A stretch of DNA of 64,000 nt from Lacrimispora sp. BS-2 (GTDB taxonomy: Bacteria > Bacillota > Clostridia > Lachnospirales > Lachnospiraceae). The stretch covers positions 806,001 through 870,000 of the forward strand of contig NZ_CP157940.1 of NCBI RefSeq assembly GCF_040207125.1. The letters are read 5' to 3'. How positions within the stretch are numbered: the stretch's first letter is position 1; every line of letters begins with the position of its first letter. Under the pieces are notes generated by a model that worked only from the letters and a program-made list of their open reading frames with translations, had not been told where the DNA came from and searched no databases. Positions 27,385-35,529 of this stretch are shown piece by piece. The translations under genes were made by a program, and so were the position numbers.

Positions 27385-30084
27385 GTGGAAAATTGTTATG
27401 TAGCGAGCATAACAGAGACACTTGAGAACTTTAACACGAACGAAAATACTGGATTATCAGATCAAGAGGTGGCAAACCGGCAAAGCAGCTATGGAAAAAA
27501 CGAGTTTGCAAAGCAGGAAAAAACAAGTCTGATTAAAGAAATACTGCACCAGCTGAAAGACATTTCTACGATAATACTGCTTCTGGCTGCTTTGCTGTCT
27601 TTAGGCATGGCATTGAGGGAAGGCCATGGCTTCTTAGAGCCAGTAGTCATCGTGTCTATTGTTATCTTAAATCTGATACTGGCAATTACCCAGGAGCGGG
27701 GCGCTGAAAAAGCCCTGGAGGCATTGTCAAGCTTAAATTCTCCAAACTGTATTGTATTACGGGAAGGCGTACAAAAAGAGATGGATACCAGTGAATTGGT
27801 ACCGGGTGATATCATTCTTCTTCATCTGGGAAGCATTGTTCCTGCCGACGCACGTCTGCTTTCCAGCACCAATTTACAGGTGGATGAGTCGGCACTCACA
27901 GGAGAGAGCGAGCCGTCGGAAAAAGATGCAAATATCCTGCTGCAGGGAAGTGTTCCCCTGGGAGATCAGCTTAACATGGTATTTTCCAGCTGTCATGTTA
28001 CCTCCGGACATGGCACAGCCGTTGTTACTGCTACCGGAATGCAGACGGAGATGGGGAAGATTGCAGGATACTTAAATAATTCACAGAAAATTAAGACACC
28101 GTTACAGCAGCGTCTGGAGCGTGTTGCAAAGTCCATCAGCATGATCGCTGTTCTGGCAGCTGTATTGCTCTTAGCCATCGGTCTTTTACAGGGAGAGTCC
28201 ATTTGGGTTATGGTTATGCTTGCGGCCACCCTGGCTGTAGCCGCTGTACCGGAAACTCTAAATTTAATTGTAACCTTATCCCTTTCCCAGGGCGTTAAAA
28301 ATATGGTCAATAAAAATGCGCTGATCCGAAAGCTGTCTGCAGTAGAAACCCTTGGAAATACCTCGGTCATTTGCTCGGATAAGACCGGAACCCTGACGCA
28401 GAACCAAATGACCATTGAAAAGCTTTGGATTCCTGGAAATGAGCCGTTTGAAGGGGGAGGCGAATTTGCAGCAGGTCAGACAGAACTTCTGACGCTGTTT
28501 GCTCTTGCAAGTAATGCTTCTGTCCAGGAAGAAGAGGATGGTACCTTAACCATCATGGGAAATCCGACGGAGAAAGCCATCATGCGTCTTCTCCATGAAA
28601 AGGGATTATCCAAAGAACGCATTTCTGAGCAATACCGTATTGTAGGAGAAATCCCATTTTCTTCCGAGCGTAAGATGATGACCATTGTTTTGGAGACTTC
28701 TTCGGGAGAATATTTAATTATTACCAAAGGTGCTCTTGACCGGTTGCCTCTCAAGGCATTTGATGAGGAAAGGGAAAAAGAAGTTGACCGGGTTCATAAG
28801 TATTTTGCCGGGGAGGCACTTCGTGTCCTGTCCCTTGGAATCCGGTATATGAATGAGGTTCCTTCCATGGATAAGCCGGAGGAAATTGAACGGGATCTGG
28901 AGCTGTGCGGGCTTATTGGTTTAATTGATCCGGCTCGCCCGGAAGCAGCCCAAGCGGTAGAAAAAGCAAAGCTGGCAGGAATCCGTACCATCATGATCAC
29001 CGGCGACCACGCGGCAACAGCCAGTGCGATCGCAAGAAATATTGGAATTCTTGGTGAAAATGAAAAGGTTCTCACCGGACAACAGCTGAAAACCATGTCA
29101 GATGAAGAGCTTTGCAGGAATATCCATCATTACTCTGTTTATGCCCGGGTATCCCCTGAGGATAAGATCCGCATTGTTGAGGCATGGCAGGAAAATGGAG
29201 AAGTTGTTTCCATGACCGGGGACGGTGTTAATGATACACCGGCACTAAAGGCAGCAGATGTGGGGATCTCCATGGGCCAAAGCGGGACTGAGGTGGCAAA
29301 AAGTGCGTCTGACATGGTTTTAACGGATGACAACTTTGCCACGATCATTGATGCGATATCAGAAGGAAGGAATGTTTTCTCGAATATCAGAAAGACTATT
29401 TACTTTCTTCTGGTATGCAATATTTCGGAAATTGTCATTATGCTGGTTGCCCAGTTAAAGGGCTGGGGTATTCCTGTAACACCGATCATGCTGCTGCTGG
29501 TCAATGTGCTGGGTGACGGCATTCCGGGACTTTGCTTGTCCAGGGAAACCTCGGATCCTCGCCTTATGGACCGGGAGCCTATACGCAGAGACGAAGGATT
29601 TTTAGGGGGAGGCCTTCTTACGGTAATTATACAGCAGACCATAGCATGTTCGGTTGTGGTTCTGATTGGATATTACATCAGTACGTTCCGGGCATTTCCA
29701 GGAATGCCGGGACCCTCTCCTGCAATCGGGCAGACCGTTGCCTTTCTGGTTTTGGGCTGGACCTCCATCCTTCATTTATTTACGGTCCGCAGCAGAAAGT
29801 CCATTTTCAAGCGGTCGATTATAGATAATCCGCCTGTAATATACAGTACCATTGCCATGATCGGATTATTCGGCCTTCTTGTGGCTTTCCCGCCCGTTGG
29901 AAAAATCTTTGGCCTGACTGCCATAGGAAGCTATCACTGGCTGCTTGCATTGGGCCTTTCCCTAATACCGACGGCAGTAGCTGAGATTGGAAAATTCATC
30001 GATAACCAGACAAACATTCGTGAAAATCGTAAATATCAGAATCGTTTGATCCGCCACCAGACAAGAAGGGATGATAGCTTTTAA
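27385..30084 (+). CDS. P-type cation-transporting ATPase, Ca2+ (P2A)-like
   Basis: 899 aa from a GTG start with AGGAGGAGG upstream. It contains an N-terminal cation-ATPase domain, TGES motif (ALTGESEPS), phosphorylation motif CSDKTGTLTQNQ (Asp332), KGALD, and hinge GDGVNDTPALKAADVGISMG. Membrane residues that bind Ca2+ in SERCA are largely kept: Glu290 in M4, NISE in M5 and NVLGDG in M6. The M4 motif is VPETLNL rather than the usual PEGLP. It likely exports Ca2+ or a similar divalent ion from the cytoplasm. It is flanked by terminators and seems a single-gene unit. Confidence 0.9.
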   Translation: MENCYVASITETLENFNTNENTGLSDQEVANRQSSYGKNEFAKQEKTSLIKEILHQLKDISTIILLLAALLSLGMALREGHGFLEPVVIVSIVILNLILAITQERGAEKALEALSSLNSPNCIVLREGVQKEMDTSELVPGDIILLHLGSIVPADARLLSSTNLQVDESALTGESEPSEKDANILLQGSVPLGDQLNMVFSSCHVTSGHGTAVVTATGMQTEMGKIAGYLNNSQKIKTPLQQRLERVAKSISMIAVLAAVLLLAIGLLQGESIWVMVMLAATLAVAAVPETLNLIVTLSLSQGVKNMVNKNALIRKLSAVETLGNTSVICSDKTGTLTQNQMTIEKLWIPGNEPFEGGGEFAAGQTELLTLFALASNASVQEEEDGTLTIMGNPTEKAIMRLLHEKGLSKERISEQYRIVGEIPFSSERKMMTIVLETSSGEYLIITKGALDRLPLKAFDEEREKEVDRVHKYFAGEALRVLSLGIRYMNEVPSMDKPEEIERDLELCGLIGLIDPARPEAAQAVEKAKLAGIRTIMITGDHAATASAIARNIGILGENEKVLTGQQLKTMSDEELCRNIHHYSVYARVSPEDKIRIVEAWQENGEVVSMTGDGVNDTPALKAADVGISMGQSGTEVAKSASDMVLTDDNFATIIDAISEGRNVFSNIRKTIYFLLVCNISEIVIMLVAQLKGWGIPVTPIMLLLVNVLGDGIPGLCLSRETSDPRLMDREPIRRDEGFLGGGLLTVIIQQTIACSVVVLIGYYISTFRAFPGMPGPSPAIGQTVAFLVLGWTSILHLFTVRSRKSIFKRSIIDNPPVIYSTIAMIGLFGLLVAFPPVGKIFGLTAIGSYHWLLALGLSLIPTAVAEIGKFIDNQTNIRENRKYQNRLIRHQTRRDDSF

Positions 30085-30135
30085 TATTTTTCTTCATATA
30101 GTCAATAAAGATTATAAGTAGTTAGTTAAGACCCT

Positions 30136-30200
30136 AAAATAGCAGGCAATGAAAAGCCACTGAGAAATCAGAGGTTCAGTAATTGTCTGCTATTTTTTCT
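30136..30200 (+). terminator. Terminator after the P-type ATPase
   Basis: AAAATAGCAGGCAAT pairs with ATTGTCTGCTATTTT (one G-T pair), followed by TT and CT. The remainder of the 30085-30332 gap shows no gene. Confidence 0.75.
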
Positions 30201-30332
30201 CTGTCCGTAAATCTGGAATGAAAAAGAACTATAAAATCAATTGCCCAAATAAGCATTTAGAAGTATAATAATTTGAAGTGTTTTTTTATTCCTACTAAAT
30301 TGATAGAAAATTAAAGAAAGAGGTAGAATCAA

Positions 30333-31103
30333 TTGTTAAACCAGTTTTCAAGAACCCAGTTGTTGTTGGGTGAAGATGCCATGGAAAAATTGATGAGTGC
30401 AAAGGTTGCTGTTTTTGGCATCGGCGGTGTGGGCGGATATGTGGTAGAAGCTCTGGTAAGAAGCGGGGTCCGTTCCTTTGTGCTTGTTGATGATGATAAG
30501 GTTTGTCTTACCAATTTAAACAGGCAGATCATAGCCACCAGAAAAACGGTAGGCAAATATAAAGTTGAAGTAATGAAAGACAGAATATTGGAAATCAATC
30601 CTGATGCCCAGGTGGAAATGCACCAGTGCTTTTACCTGCCGGAAAATGCGGATGATTTTGACTTTAAAAATTATGATTATGTGGTGGATGCAGTAGATAC
30701 CGTAACTGCAAAGCTTGAACTGATCATGCGGGCAAAAGAGGCAGGCGTGCCGGTCATCAGCTGTATGGGTGCAGGCAATAAGCTGGATCCTACAAAATTT
30801 CAGGTTGCGGATATTTATAAAACCACCATGTGCCCCCTTGCAAAGGTCATGCGCAGAGAACTTAAGAAAAGAGGCGTAAAGAAGCTTAAGGTGGTTTATT
30901 CCACAGAAAAGCCTACAAGGCCACTGGAAGATATGTCCATCAGCTGCAGGACAAACTGTATCTGCCCGCCGGGAGCCAAGCATAAGTGTACGGAGCGGAG
31001 AGATATTCCCGGCAGCGTAGCCTTTGTTCCTTCTGTGGCAGGGCTTATCATAGCAGGAGAAGTGATCAAGGATCTGTCTCTAAATGGAAGGATTGGGAGG
31101 TAA
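30333..31103 (+). CDS. tcdA: tRNA threonylcarbamoyladenosine dehydratase (TcdA/CsdL, ThiF fold)
   Basis: 256 aa from a TTG with AAAGAGG upstream. The E1-like nucleotide motif VAVFGIGGVGGYVVEALVRSG (25-45) is followed by LVDDDKVCLTNLNRQI and the VVDAVDTVTAKLELI helix, as in the TcdA family. It makes cyclic t6A on tRNA position 37 using ATP. A C-terminal Cys-rich segment (SCRTNCICPPGAKHKC) is typical of clostridial members. The rhodanese-TtcA fusion starts 5 nt after the stop, so the two tRNA-modifying genes form an operon. Confidence 0.9.
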   Translation: MLNQFSRTQLLLGEDAMEKLMSAKVAVFGIGGVGGYVVEALVRSGVRSFVLVDDDKVCLTNLNRQIIATRKTVGKYKVEVMKDRILEINPDAQVEMHQCFYLPENADDFDFKNYDYVVDAVDTVTAKLELIMRAKEAGVPVISCMGAGNKLDPTKFQVADIYKTTMCPLAKVMRRELKKRGVKKLKVVYSTEKPTRPLEDMSISCRTNCICPPGAKHKCTERRDIPGSVAFVPSVAGLIIAGEVIKDLSLNGRIGR

Positions 31104-31107
31104 TCAC

Positions 31108-32280
31108 ATGTTTGACGGCAATATGGCTCATGAGCAGGATCTGTCATTGGAGCAAATGAAGCAAATGAACCCGGAGGAATATGTGCTTGTAGACGTCAGA
31201 GACCAGACTGCGTATAACCATGGATTTATACCGGGAGCCATAAATATAGAAAAAGAGGCATTGTTAAACGGGGAGGCCTCCCTTCCCAGGGACAAAAAGA
31301 TCATATTATACTGCTTAAAGGGGATCATCAGTGAAGAGGCTGCAGGTCATTTAAATGAAAAGGGATATGAAGCATATAATCTTCGCGGCGGCTATGGGGA
31401 ATGGCTGCTTCGTGCCATGGAAAAAGAGGACAAGGGAAAAGAACGCCTGGAAGAGATAGAAAAGAGCATCCGAAAGAAATTCCATAAGGTGCTTTTCAGC
31501 AGATTTGCAAAGGCTGTCAATGAGTATGAGCTGGTAAAGGAAAACGACAGGATCGCCGTCTGTATTTCAGGGGGTAAGGATTCCATGCTCATGGCAAAGC
31601 TGTTTCAGGAGCTAAGACGGCACAATAAATTTCCTTTTGAGCTGGTCTTTCTTGTCATGGATCCAGGCTACAATGAGACCAACCGGCAGGTAATCGAAAG
31701 CAATGCAAAGCTTTTGGATATTCCCATCACCGTATTTGAAACCCAGATTTTTGACGCAGTTTATGACGTGGAGAAATCCCCGTGCTATTTGTGCGCCAGA
31801 ATGAGGCGGGGATATTTGTACAGCAAGGCAAAGGAACTGGGATGTAATAAGATCGCCCTGGGACATCACTATGACGATGTCATTGAGACAATTCTCATGG
31901 GAATGATGTATGGAGCCCAGATCCAGACCATGATGCCCAAGCTGCACAGCACGAATTTTGAAGGAATGGAACTCATCCGTCCCATGTATCTCATACGGGA
32001 GGAAGACATTAAGGGCTGGAGAGATTACAATGATCTGCACTTCATTCAATGCGCATGCCGGTTTACGGATACCTGTACGACCTGCAGGACCGATGGCAGC
32101 ACCGGATCAAAGAGAATGGAGATAAAGGACCTGATCAGGCAGTTAAAGGAAGTCAACCCGTATATTGAAAGCAATATTTTTAAGAGTGTGGAAAATGTAA
32201 ATTTAAATACCATCATTGCTTACAAAGAAAATGGAACCGTGCATCATTTCCTGGACGGTTATGATTTGGATACAAAATAA
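31108..32280 (+). CDS. Rhodanese - TtcA-like tRNA sulfurtransferase fusion
   Basis: 390 aa from the ATG at 31108 with GGGAGG upstream. Residues about 10-105 are a rhodanese domain with active-site Cys in ILYCLKGIISEEAAG. Residues about 110-390 are an ATP-PPase of the TtcA group: P-loop VCISGGKDSMLMAK, two Cys in CYLCARMRRG and more in CACRFTDTCTTCRT that can hold an Fe-S cluster. TtcA makes 2-thiocytidine at tRNA position 32; the fused rhodanese could supply the persulfide sulfur. It follows tcdA and precedes an Rrf2 regulator by 21 nt. Confidence 0.88.
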   Translation: MFDGNMAHEQDLSLEQMKQMNPEEYVLVDVRDQTAYNHGFIPGAINIEKEALLNGEASLPRDKKIILYCLKGIISEEAAGHLNEKGYEAYNLRGGYGEWLLRAMEKEDKGKERLEEIEKSIRKKFHKVLFSRFAKAVNEYELVKENDRIAVCISGGKDSMLMAKLFQELRRHNKFPFELVFLVMDPGYNETNRQVIESNAKLLDIPITVFETQIFDAVYDVEKSPCYLCARMRRGYLYSKAKELGCNKIALGHHYDDVIETILMGMMYGAQIQTMMPKLHSTNFEGMELIRPMYLIREEDIKGWRDYNDLHFIQCACRFTDTCTTCRTDGSTGSKRMEIKDLIRQLKEVNPYIESNIFKSVENVNLNTIIAYKENGTVHHFLDGYDLDTK

Positions 32281-32301
32281 TGAATCTGGAGGCGGTGTCT
32301 T

Positions 32302-32733
32302 ATGAAGATTTCAACAAAAGGCCGCTATGCGGTCAGGCTCATGATAGACCTGGCTGAACATAACCATGGAGAATATATTCCTCTCATGGATATTGCAAAG
32401 AGACAGGAGATATCGGAAAAATACTTAGAATCCATTGTTTCGGTTCTGAGTAAGAGCAATCTGCTCATTTCCCTGAGAGGAAAAGGCGGCGGTTATAAGC
32501 TGGCGAAAAAACCGGAGGATTATACCGTAGGCAGTATATTAAGGCTTACGGAAGGATCTCTTGCTCCGGTTTCCTGTCTGGAAGGGGAGGTAAATGACTG
32601 CGCAAGGGCCTGTCATTGCCGGACCCTTCCCATGTGGGAGGGTTTCAATAAGCTGATTAATGATTATTTTGACGGAATCACCATTGCTGATCTGGTTTCC
32701 GGCGGTGATTATTCAGACGATTACATGATATAA
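32302..32733 (+). CDS. Rrf2-family regulator (IscR-like)
   Basis: 143 aa. The N-terminal wHTH MKISTKGRYAVRLMIDLAEH and the recognition region SEKYLESIVSVLSKSNLLISLRGKGGGYKLAK are standard Rrf2. The Cys motif SCLEGEVNDCARACHC resembles the IscR iron-sulfur site, so it may sense Fe-S status. It has GGAGGCGG upstream and lies 21 nt after the TtcA-like gene. It may regulate iron-sulfur or sulfur genes; the targets are unknown. Confidence 0.88.
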   Translation: MKISTKGRYAVRLMIDLAEHNHGEYIPLMDIAKRQEISEKYLESIVSVLSKSNLLISLRGKGGGYKLAKKPEDYTVGSILRLTEGSLAPVSCLEGEVNDCARACHCRTLPMWEGFNKLINDYFDGITIADLVSGGDYSDDYMI

Positions 32734-32811
32734 AATCAACCTGAGGAGACTTCCAGAAAATTCCCAATTATTTCCACTGGAAAAATGGAAACAAGAGTGT
32801 TATCATATATT

Positions 32812-32840
32812 TGTAACATAAATGTAACACAAATGTAACA
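32812..32840 (+). repeat. Three TGTAACA direct repeats, 11-bp phase
   Basis: TGTAACA occurs at 32812, 32823 and 32834, exactly one helical turn apart, ending 6 nt before the ribosome site of the CAP-protein gene. The pattern resembles direct-repeat operators of OmpR/PhoB-type response regulators. The regulator is not identified. Confidence 0.6.
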
Positions 32841-32861
32841 ATTTCAAAGGAGGCAAATGAA

Positions 32862-33653
32862 TTGAGAAAACTAACAGCACTTGGAATGATTACACTTACT
32901 TTAACGAGTATGATACCATTGACAGCGAATGCGGCGGTGGCAAGACCTTACAGCCAATGCAACAATGGAAGAAATGTGATAACAGTGAGCAGGAACTGTA
33001 ATTTAGATGATTTAAAGGCTAGATTACAGCGATCAGGGGTTGATTGTAATAACATTGACTGGTCTAAGCTCATCAATAACGGATATGCAGGCAAGAATTG
33101 TAATAATGGCAATAATGGTAACACTGGTAATACAGGAAATACAGAAAATACAGGTAATACAGGAAATACAGAAAATACAGGTAATACAGGTAATACAGGC
33201 AACACTGGAAATACCGGAAACAACGGCGATACAAATACAGATACCACACCAGATGAGTCAACAGACAATACAGCCAATAAGTCTTATACCCAGCAGGTAG
33301 TTGACCTTGTAAATGCTGAAAGAGCAAAAGAAGGACTTGCACCTCTTACCATTGATCCTAATGTGGAGAAGGCTGCAACTGTAAGAGCCAAAGAAATACA
33401 ATCAAATTTTGACCATACACGTCCAAACGGAAGCTCATTCTCAACTGCTTTAAAGGAGCAGGGTGTGAATTACCGCGGAGCAGGCGAGAATATTGCATGG
33501 GGACAGAAAACTCCTCAGGAGGTGGTGAATGCCTGGATGAACAGCGCAGGCCACCGTGCAAACATCATGAATAAGAGCTATACACATATCGGTGTAGGCA
33601 ATACTCAGAACGGTTCCGGAACACAGTACTGGGTACAGTTATTTACATATTAA
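32862..33653 (+). CDS. Secreted CAP/SCP-domain protein with Asn-Thr-Gly repeats
   Basis: 263 aa from a TTG start (AAAGGAGG at 32846-32853). Signal peptide about 1-24 (ends TANA). A short Cys-bearing region follows, then a low-complexity Asn/Thr/Gly/Glu linker (residues about 80-125) and a C-terminal CAP domain (VVDLVNAERAKEGLAPLTIDP..., GAGENIAWG, WMNSAGHRANIMN, GTQYWVQLFTY) like YkwD of Bacillus. Such proteins are exported to the cell surface or spore; their biochemical role in bacteria is unsettled. It is flanked by the TGTAACA repeats and a strong terminator, so it is its own unit. Confidence 0.9.
   Translation: MRKLTALGMITLTLTSMIPLTANAAVARPYSQCNNGRNVITVSRNCNLDDLKARLQRSGVDCNNIDWSKLINNGYAGKNCNNGNNGNTGNTGNTENTGNTGNTENTGNTGNTGNTGNTGNNGDTNTDTTPDESTDNTANKSYTQQVVDLVNAERAKEGLAPLTIDPNVEKAATVRAKEIQSNFDHTRPNGSSFSTALKEQGVNYRGAGENIAWGQKTPQEVVNAWMNSAGHRANIMNKSYTHIGVGNTQNGSGTQYWVQLFTY
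33101..33228 (+). repeat. Minisatellite encoding NTG/NTE units
   Basis: About fourteen 9-nt units of the form AAYACWGGN/AATACAGAA encode (N-T-[GE])n inside the CAP protein. Unit number is likely variable between strains by slippage. Confidence 0.85.
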
Positions 33654-33723
33654 CAGTAGGAATGCCTTGTAAATCAAGATAAAATAAGGGTTTATCAGGA
33701 TTCTATTAATGAAAGAGATTGGC

Positions 33724-33780
33724 GGCGGCCTCCATTTGACAACCCTTTTTGGGAAGTTGTCAAACGGAGGCCGCCTTTTT
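33724..33780 (+). terminator. Terminator after the CAP-protein gene
   Basis: A stem of about 20 bp, GGCGGCCTCCATTTGACAAC with GTTGTCAAACGGAGGCCGCC (one mismatch), is followed by TTTTTG. Confidence 0.92.
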
Positions 33781-33838
33781 GAATAGGCTCAGATAATTAT
33801 TAGAGCCTTTTATAGCAGTAAAGTTATTAAATTTTGTA

Positions 33839-34852
33839 TTAACAGCATCTGCCGTTATTATCTACAGCTATTGCGGAAAGTCTTGCGTTGGTAATAGTAA
33901 CAGAAGCATCAGTTGTAGCTGTAGTTGCTACTATTGAATAGGTGCAGCATTCATCAGGGCAAATGTCACAATCACAAACAAAGAAAGAAAATGTTGAAGT
34001 ACCAGAAAATCCAGGTGTTGCAGGTGGAAGTATTAGGTTTGTAAATGGAACTGAAAAAGCCAACTGTGGCCCTACTGGTATTGGGTTGCGCTGATTGTCG
34101 CAAAGTTTAAATACCTGAAAGTTTACAACTGTGCTATCAATAGTGGTAGGACTTGAATAAGCTAAAGTGCTTGTAAATTCAAGCTTTACGCATGGATCAC
34201 ATAAGCAGGAAGTATTTAAAGAGAGAGTACTGACGGTAAAAGCAGTGCCAGCCAAAGTACTTGGAGTTATTGATATTGCACTGCCGGATGTTCCGCATTT
34301 TAAAATAGTCTTATTATCTTTACAGCTAAGTTTATTACATGGGCAACAGTCATCATCATATTTCGGATTATCTGCAACAATTGCGGCCAGCCTTGCTGCA
34401 AAAATGCCAACATTACCATTAACAGGATCAGATCCACCAGCTGAAACAACAACACTATAGGTGCAGCATTCATTTGAACATAAATTACAATCACAAACAA
34501 AAAATGTAAATACATTAGCAAAAACAGCTTGTATCGATTGTGTAAAATAGAACTGTGGACCAATAGGGATTGGCAGCTGATCATTACAAGATTTATATAA
34601 TTGAAAATTTAAAGTTCCTTGAAAAAGCGTTCCAATTATATTAGATGTAAATTCGAATATTATACATGGGTGACTAAATTCAGAGGTATCCAGGGTGATA
34701 GTAGCGGCAGGTACAGATGTTCCTATACTCGTACCATTAAATAACAATGCTTGACTAACTTCGCCGCATTTTAGTATTTGTCCGCATGAGTCACTGCTCT
34801 TATTACTGCTTTCATAATCATCCATAAAATTAGCGTTTGATGATAAATTCAT
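33839..34852 (-). CDS. Tandem DUF4489-domain protein
   Basis: 337 aa with GGAG upstream of the ATG. It holds two similar halves: residues about 25-160 and 170-335. Each begins with a KCG motif (ILKCGEVS / ILKCGTSG), contains a beta-rich core with FEFTS / LEFTS, an FFVCDCN / FFVCDCD segment and an ECCTYS motif, and ends with a ARLAAI / ARLSAI strand. This fits DUF4489 of Clostridia. It has no signal peptide and many Cys in CDC and CC pairs; a role in spore or cell surface layers cross-linked by disulfides is a guess. A Cys-rich protein and a spore-type LysM-GH18 protein are near. Confidence 0.75.
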   Translation of the reverse strand: MNLSSNANFMDDYESSNKSSDSCGQILKCGEVSQALLFNGTSIGTSVPAATITLDTSEFSHPCIIFEFTSNIIGTLFQGTLNFQLYKSCNDQLPIPIGPQFYFTQSIQAVFANVFTFFVCDCNLCSNECCTYSVVVSAGGSDPVNGNVGIFAARLAAIVADNPKYDDDCCPCNKLSCKDNKTILKCGTSGSAISITPSTLAGTAFTVSTLSLNTSCLCDPCVKLEFTSTLAYSSPTTIDSTVVNFQVFKLCDNQRNPIPVGPQLAFSVPFTNLILPPATPGFSGTSTFSFFVCDCDICPDECCTYSIVATTATTDASVTITNARLSAIAVDNNGRCC

Positions 34853-34895
34853 ATTATTTACTCCTTCACATTGAGCGTTTAAAAAATTCTACTTA

Positions 34896-34910
34896 AAGTA
34901 CTATGTACTT
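34896..34910. promoter_or_regulatory. Small palindrome AAGTAC-TAT-GTACTT in the DUF4489 / Cys-rich intergenic region
   Basis: Perfect 6+3+6 inverted repeat about 45 nt upstream of the DUF4489 start codon; a possible operator. No other gene is visible in 34853-35166. Confidence 0.35.
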
Positions 34911-35125
34911 ATAAAGAACAGGTTAATGGAGTAAGCTGTTTATTCATTTATTTAATATAGAATATGAGATTAATGAATAGAGGTGATTATTTCTTTAGAC
35001 ATTTACAAGTTTGAGAAAGTTTTTCTGTAAAACGGAGTTTTATAGGGCCTTCTATGATAAAATAATTGCTTTAGCTGTCCTTAGTGTGCTTTGCATTGCA
35101 CCTACACATCTTATCTGCCTGTCCC

Positions 35126-35134
35126 ATATAATAT
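35126..35134 (+). promoter_or_regulatory. Candidate sporulation-type -10 CATATAATA
   Basis: CATATAATA fits the CATANNNTA form of sigma-K -10 elements and also contains TATAAT, so a vegetative promoter is equally possible. It lies about 33 nt ahead of the Cys-rich small gene. Confidence 0.3.
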
Positions 35135-35166
35135 AGTGTAGTACGACAAGAGAAGGGGCAAAGTAT

Positions 35167-35427
35167 ATGAGTAGTAATACTTTTAAATGGAGATGCGAAT
35201 GTTCTAAGTGGTGTGAACCCAAACGTGAATGTGAATGCTATCGCGAGTGTGATCGTGGTAAGGACTGCGAATGGTTCAGAAAAGCATTAAAAGAAGTTTA
35301 CTGGAGAGGCTTTAAAGACGGTTGCAGAAAATGCAGACGGAAAGAAAATGAATATGACGAATGTGAAAAGTATGAAAAGCATGAAGAATATGAAGAATAT
35401 GAAGAATATGAAGAGTATGAAAGATAG
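35167..35427 (+). CDS. Small Cys-rich, highly charged protein with EEY repeats
   Basis: 86 aa with AGAAGGGG upstream of the ATG. Ten Cys occur in the first 60 residues, often as CxC or with basic and acidic neighbours: WRCECSKWCEPKRECECYRECDRG, then KDGCRKCRRKENEYDECEK. The tail is a run of EEY units. No family is recognised. The composition resembles small spore coat or exosporium proteins that cross-link through cysteine and tyrosine. Between a DUF4489 protein and a spore-type hydrolase, such a role is plausible but unproven. Confidence 0.65.
   Translation: MSSNTFKWRCECSKWCEPKRECECYRECDRGKDCEWFRKALKEVYWRGFKDGCRKCRRKENEYDECEKYEKHEEYEEYEEYEEYER
35379..35423 (+). repeat. 9-nt repeats GAAGAATAT coding EEY
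   Basis: Four to five near-identical GAAGAATAT units at the 3' end of the Cys-rich gene. Confidence 0.8.
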
Positions 35428-35439
35428 TCTATAACAAGA

Positions 35440-35464
35440 GCGGGCTTCGGTATCCCGGGCCCGC
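35440..35464. terminator. Hairpin between the Cys-rich gene and the LysM-GH18 gene
   Basis: GCGGGC (35440-35445) pairs with GCCCGC (35459-35464) between two convergent genes. T-runs are weak on both sides. Confidence 0.45.
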
Positions 35465-35529
35465 CTATAAAAAATACTTTACAATCTGTCAGTTGCATAG
35501 GTGTTTTAATCCTTCTGGCATTGGCATTA

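Noticed and set aside
33101..33228. Regularly spaced repeats that could suggest a CRISPR array
   Set aside because: The 9-nt units have no unique spacers and lie in frame within a secreted protein; they encode Asn-Thr-Gly repeats.
33040..33342. Open frames on both strands across the NTG repeat (poly-Ile/Gln or Tyr/Leu products)
   Set aside because: They are side effects of the repeat in other frames; no start sites, and the CAP protein frame fully explains the region.
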